Source: an uncultured Actinomyces sp.
GTDB taxonomy: Bacteria; Actinomycetota; Actinomycetes; Actinomycetales; Actinomycetaceae
Assembly (NCBI GenBank): GCA_902773415.1
Contig: CACYEE010000107.1
Span: 1 to 5,038 of the forward strand
Reading direction: 5' to 3'
Length of the DNA: 5,038 nucleotides
Each line of letters starts with the position of its first letter. The stretch's first letter is position 1. Under the pieces are notes generated by a model. The model saw only the letters and a list, made by a program, of their open reading frames with translations. It was not told where the DNA came from and searched no databases. A program made the translations under genes and the position numbers. Shown here piece by piece: positions 4,344-5,038 of this stretch.

Positions 4344-5038
4344 CCACCCTCCGAGAGCTGACCAGGTTTTACGGGCTCTTCGCCATTCGGCATGTCCTCA
4401 ATCATGGCGCGTTACGCAATGCATACACCCGCATCAGTCTCCTTCTTACCGCATTGCTGTGGCTCGCCTTTAGCTTTGTCGCTCCGTTTCTGCTCTTCAA
4501 CGGCGTCGCATTTACGTCGGCAGAGCAAGGCTTGCTGGAAGTCCTTCTCTCCTTCAATACGCTCGTGTGGATTGAACTCGCCTTCCTCGTCGTCAAAACA
4601 CTGTTTTTGACAGCCGAGGGAATCGAAGAGTACACGGCTTTTCTTCCCGTGACGAATCGCCAACGATCGCAAGCCCTGCTTGCTTTTGAACTCATTGCCA
4701 TCACTGTTATCGTCTTTTACGGAACATGCGGCATGACCGTGTGGACAATGAGCCAATTGGGAGCGCAAGGCCTTCGTGTCGTCCTAATCACTACCTTTTT
4801 GCCCGCCCTTGCAGCATATGCCTTCCTCTCACTGGGATGGAATAGCCTCGTGTCACTTGTGAGCCTTACCCCTGCGAAGCGAGGCGCACCCCTCATTGCG
4901 AATCTTGCGCTCACGATTCCCGTATATGCCACGTTGACCTCGCAACAAGCAGCAGGCACGCACATAACTTCCCGTTTCGAGGCAGCCGGACGCTCCTTCT
5001 TTTGGCTCACCGCCATCGCCGATAGCGCATTTTTCTAC
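4340..5038 (+). CDS. ABC transporter permease, membrane subunit (3' truncated)
   Basis: The frame opens with ATG at 4340, inside the ATPase stop (ATGA), and is open for 233 codons to the window edge with no stop, so the C-terminal part is missing. The protein starts with a short amphipathic stretch (MTTLRELTRFYGLFAIRH). Hydrophobic segments follow at about residues 32-53, 68-90, 112-135, 146-174 and 184-200, with a further one beginning near 219. Between the second and third segments is a cytoplasmic-looking loop, EEYTAFLPVTNRQRSQ (96-111). A loop of the form LPV(S/T)xRQR between helices is common in Gram-positive ABC-2-like permeases. Spacing and overlap indicate that it pairs with the ATPase upstream as one exporter. 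Codon use includes many A/T-ending codons (CTT, TTT, ATT, GCA), unlike trpS. The substrate cannot be inferred; it may be a drug, peptide or lipid, and a role in peptide immunity is possible but unproven. Confidence 0.82.
   Translation, partial: MTTLRELTRFYGLFAIRHVLNHGALRNAYTRISLLLTALLWLAFSFVAPFLLFNGVAFTSAEQGLLEVLLSFNTLVWIELAFLVVKTLFLTAEGIEEYTAFLPVTNRQRSQALLAFELIAITVIVFYGTCGMTVWTMSQLGAQGLRVVLITTFLPALAAYAFLSLGWNSLVSLVSLTPAKRGAPLIANLALTIPVYATLTSQQAAGTHITSRFEAAGRSFFWLTAIADSAFFY

Noticed and set aside
4402..5016. Minus-strand open frames opposite the permease
   Set aside because: The + strand frame from 4340 encodes a multi-helix membrane protein coupled to the ATPase; the antisense frames show no domains.

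Overview
The window comes from a GC-rich bacterium, most likely a host-associated actinobacterium. The left two thirds has strongly GC-biased codon use, a TrpS of the GDRPTG/HIGH type, and a PTS-type GH1 6-phospho-beta-glucosidase. I cannot fix the genus: Bifidobacteriales, Actinomycetales and Coriobacteriia all remain possible. All genes I can support are on the + strand.

Layout: (1) 1-315 is the C-terminal end of a GH1 6-phospho-beta-glucosidase; the window opens on its catalytic nucleophile Glu. (2) 316-872 is a 557-bp intergenic stretch of very high GC, with three successive inverted repeats (387-495) and one copy of a roughly 100-bp repeat (526-625). (3) 873-1712 is a Cof-type HAD phosphatase. 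(4) 1713-2055 is a second intergenic stretch with a diverged direct copy of the same repeat (1769-1867), ending in a perfect 15-bp-stem hairpin, followed by a likely promoter for the next gene. (5) 2056-3156 is trpS, tryptophanyl-tRNA synthetase. (6) 3157-3620 is a lower-GC stretch with a 13-bp direct repeat, a short membrane-segment ORF that may be a gene remnant, and a possible promoter. (7) 3621-4343 is an ABC transporter ATPase. It is translationally coupled (ATGA overlap) to (8) 4340-5038, an integral membrane permease that runs off the right edge.

The first three genes are housekeeping or sugar-phosphate functions with no clear operon link, since long repeat-bearing spacers separate them. 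The ATPase and permease form one two-gene exporter-type module. It has lower GC and different codon use from the left part, so it is a candidate for later acquisition. The least explained signal is the repeat family shared by the two GC-rich spacers, together with its perfect hairpins. I see no clear evidence of a CRISPR array, insertion sequence, tRNA or rRNA.
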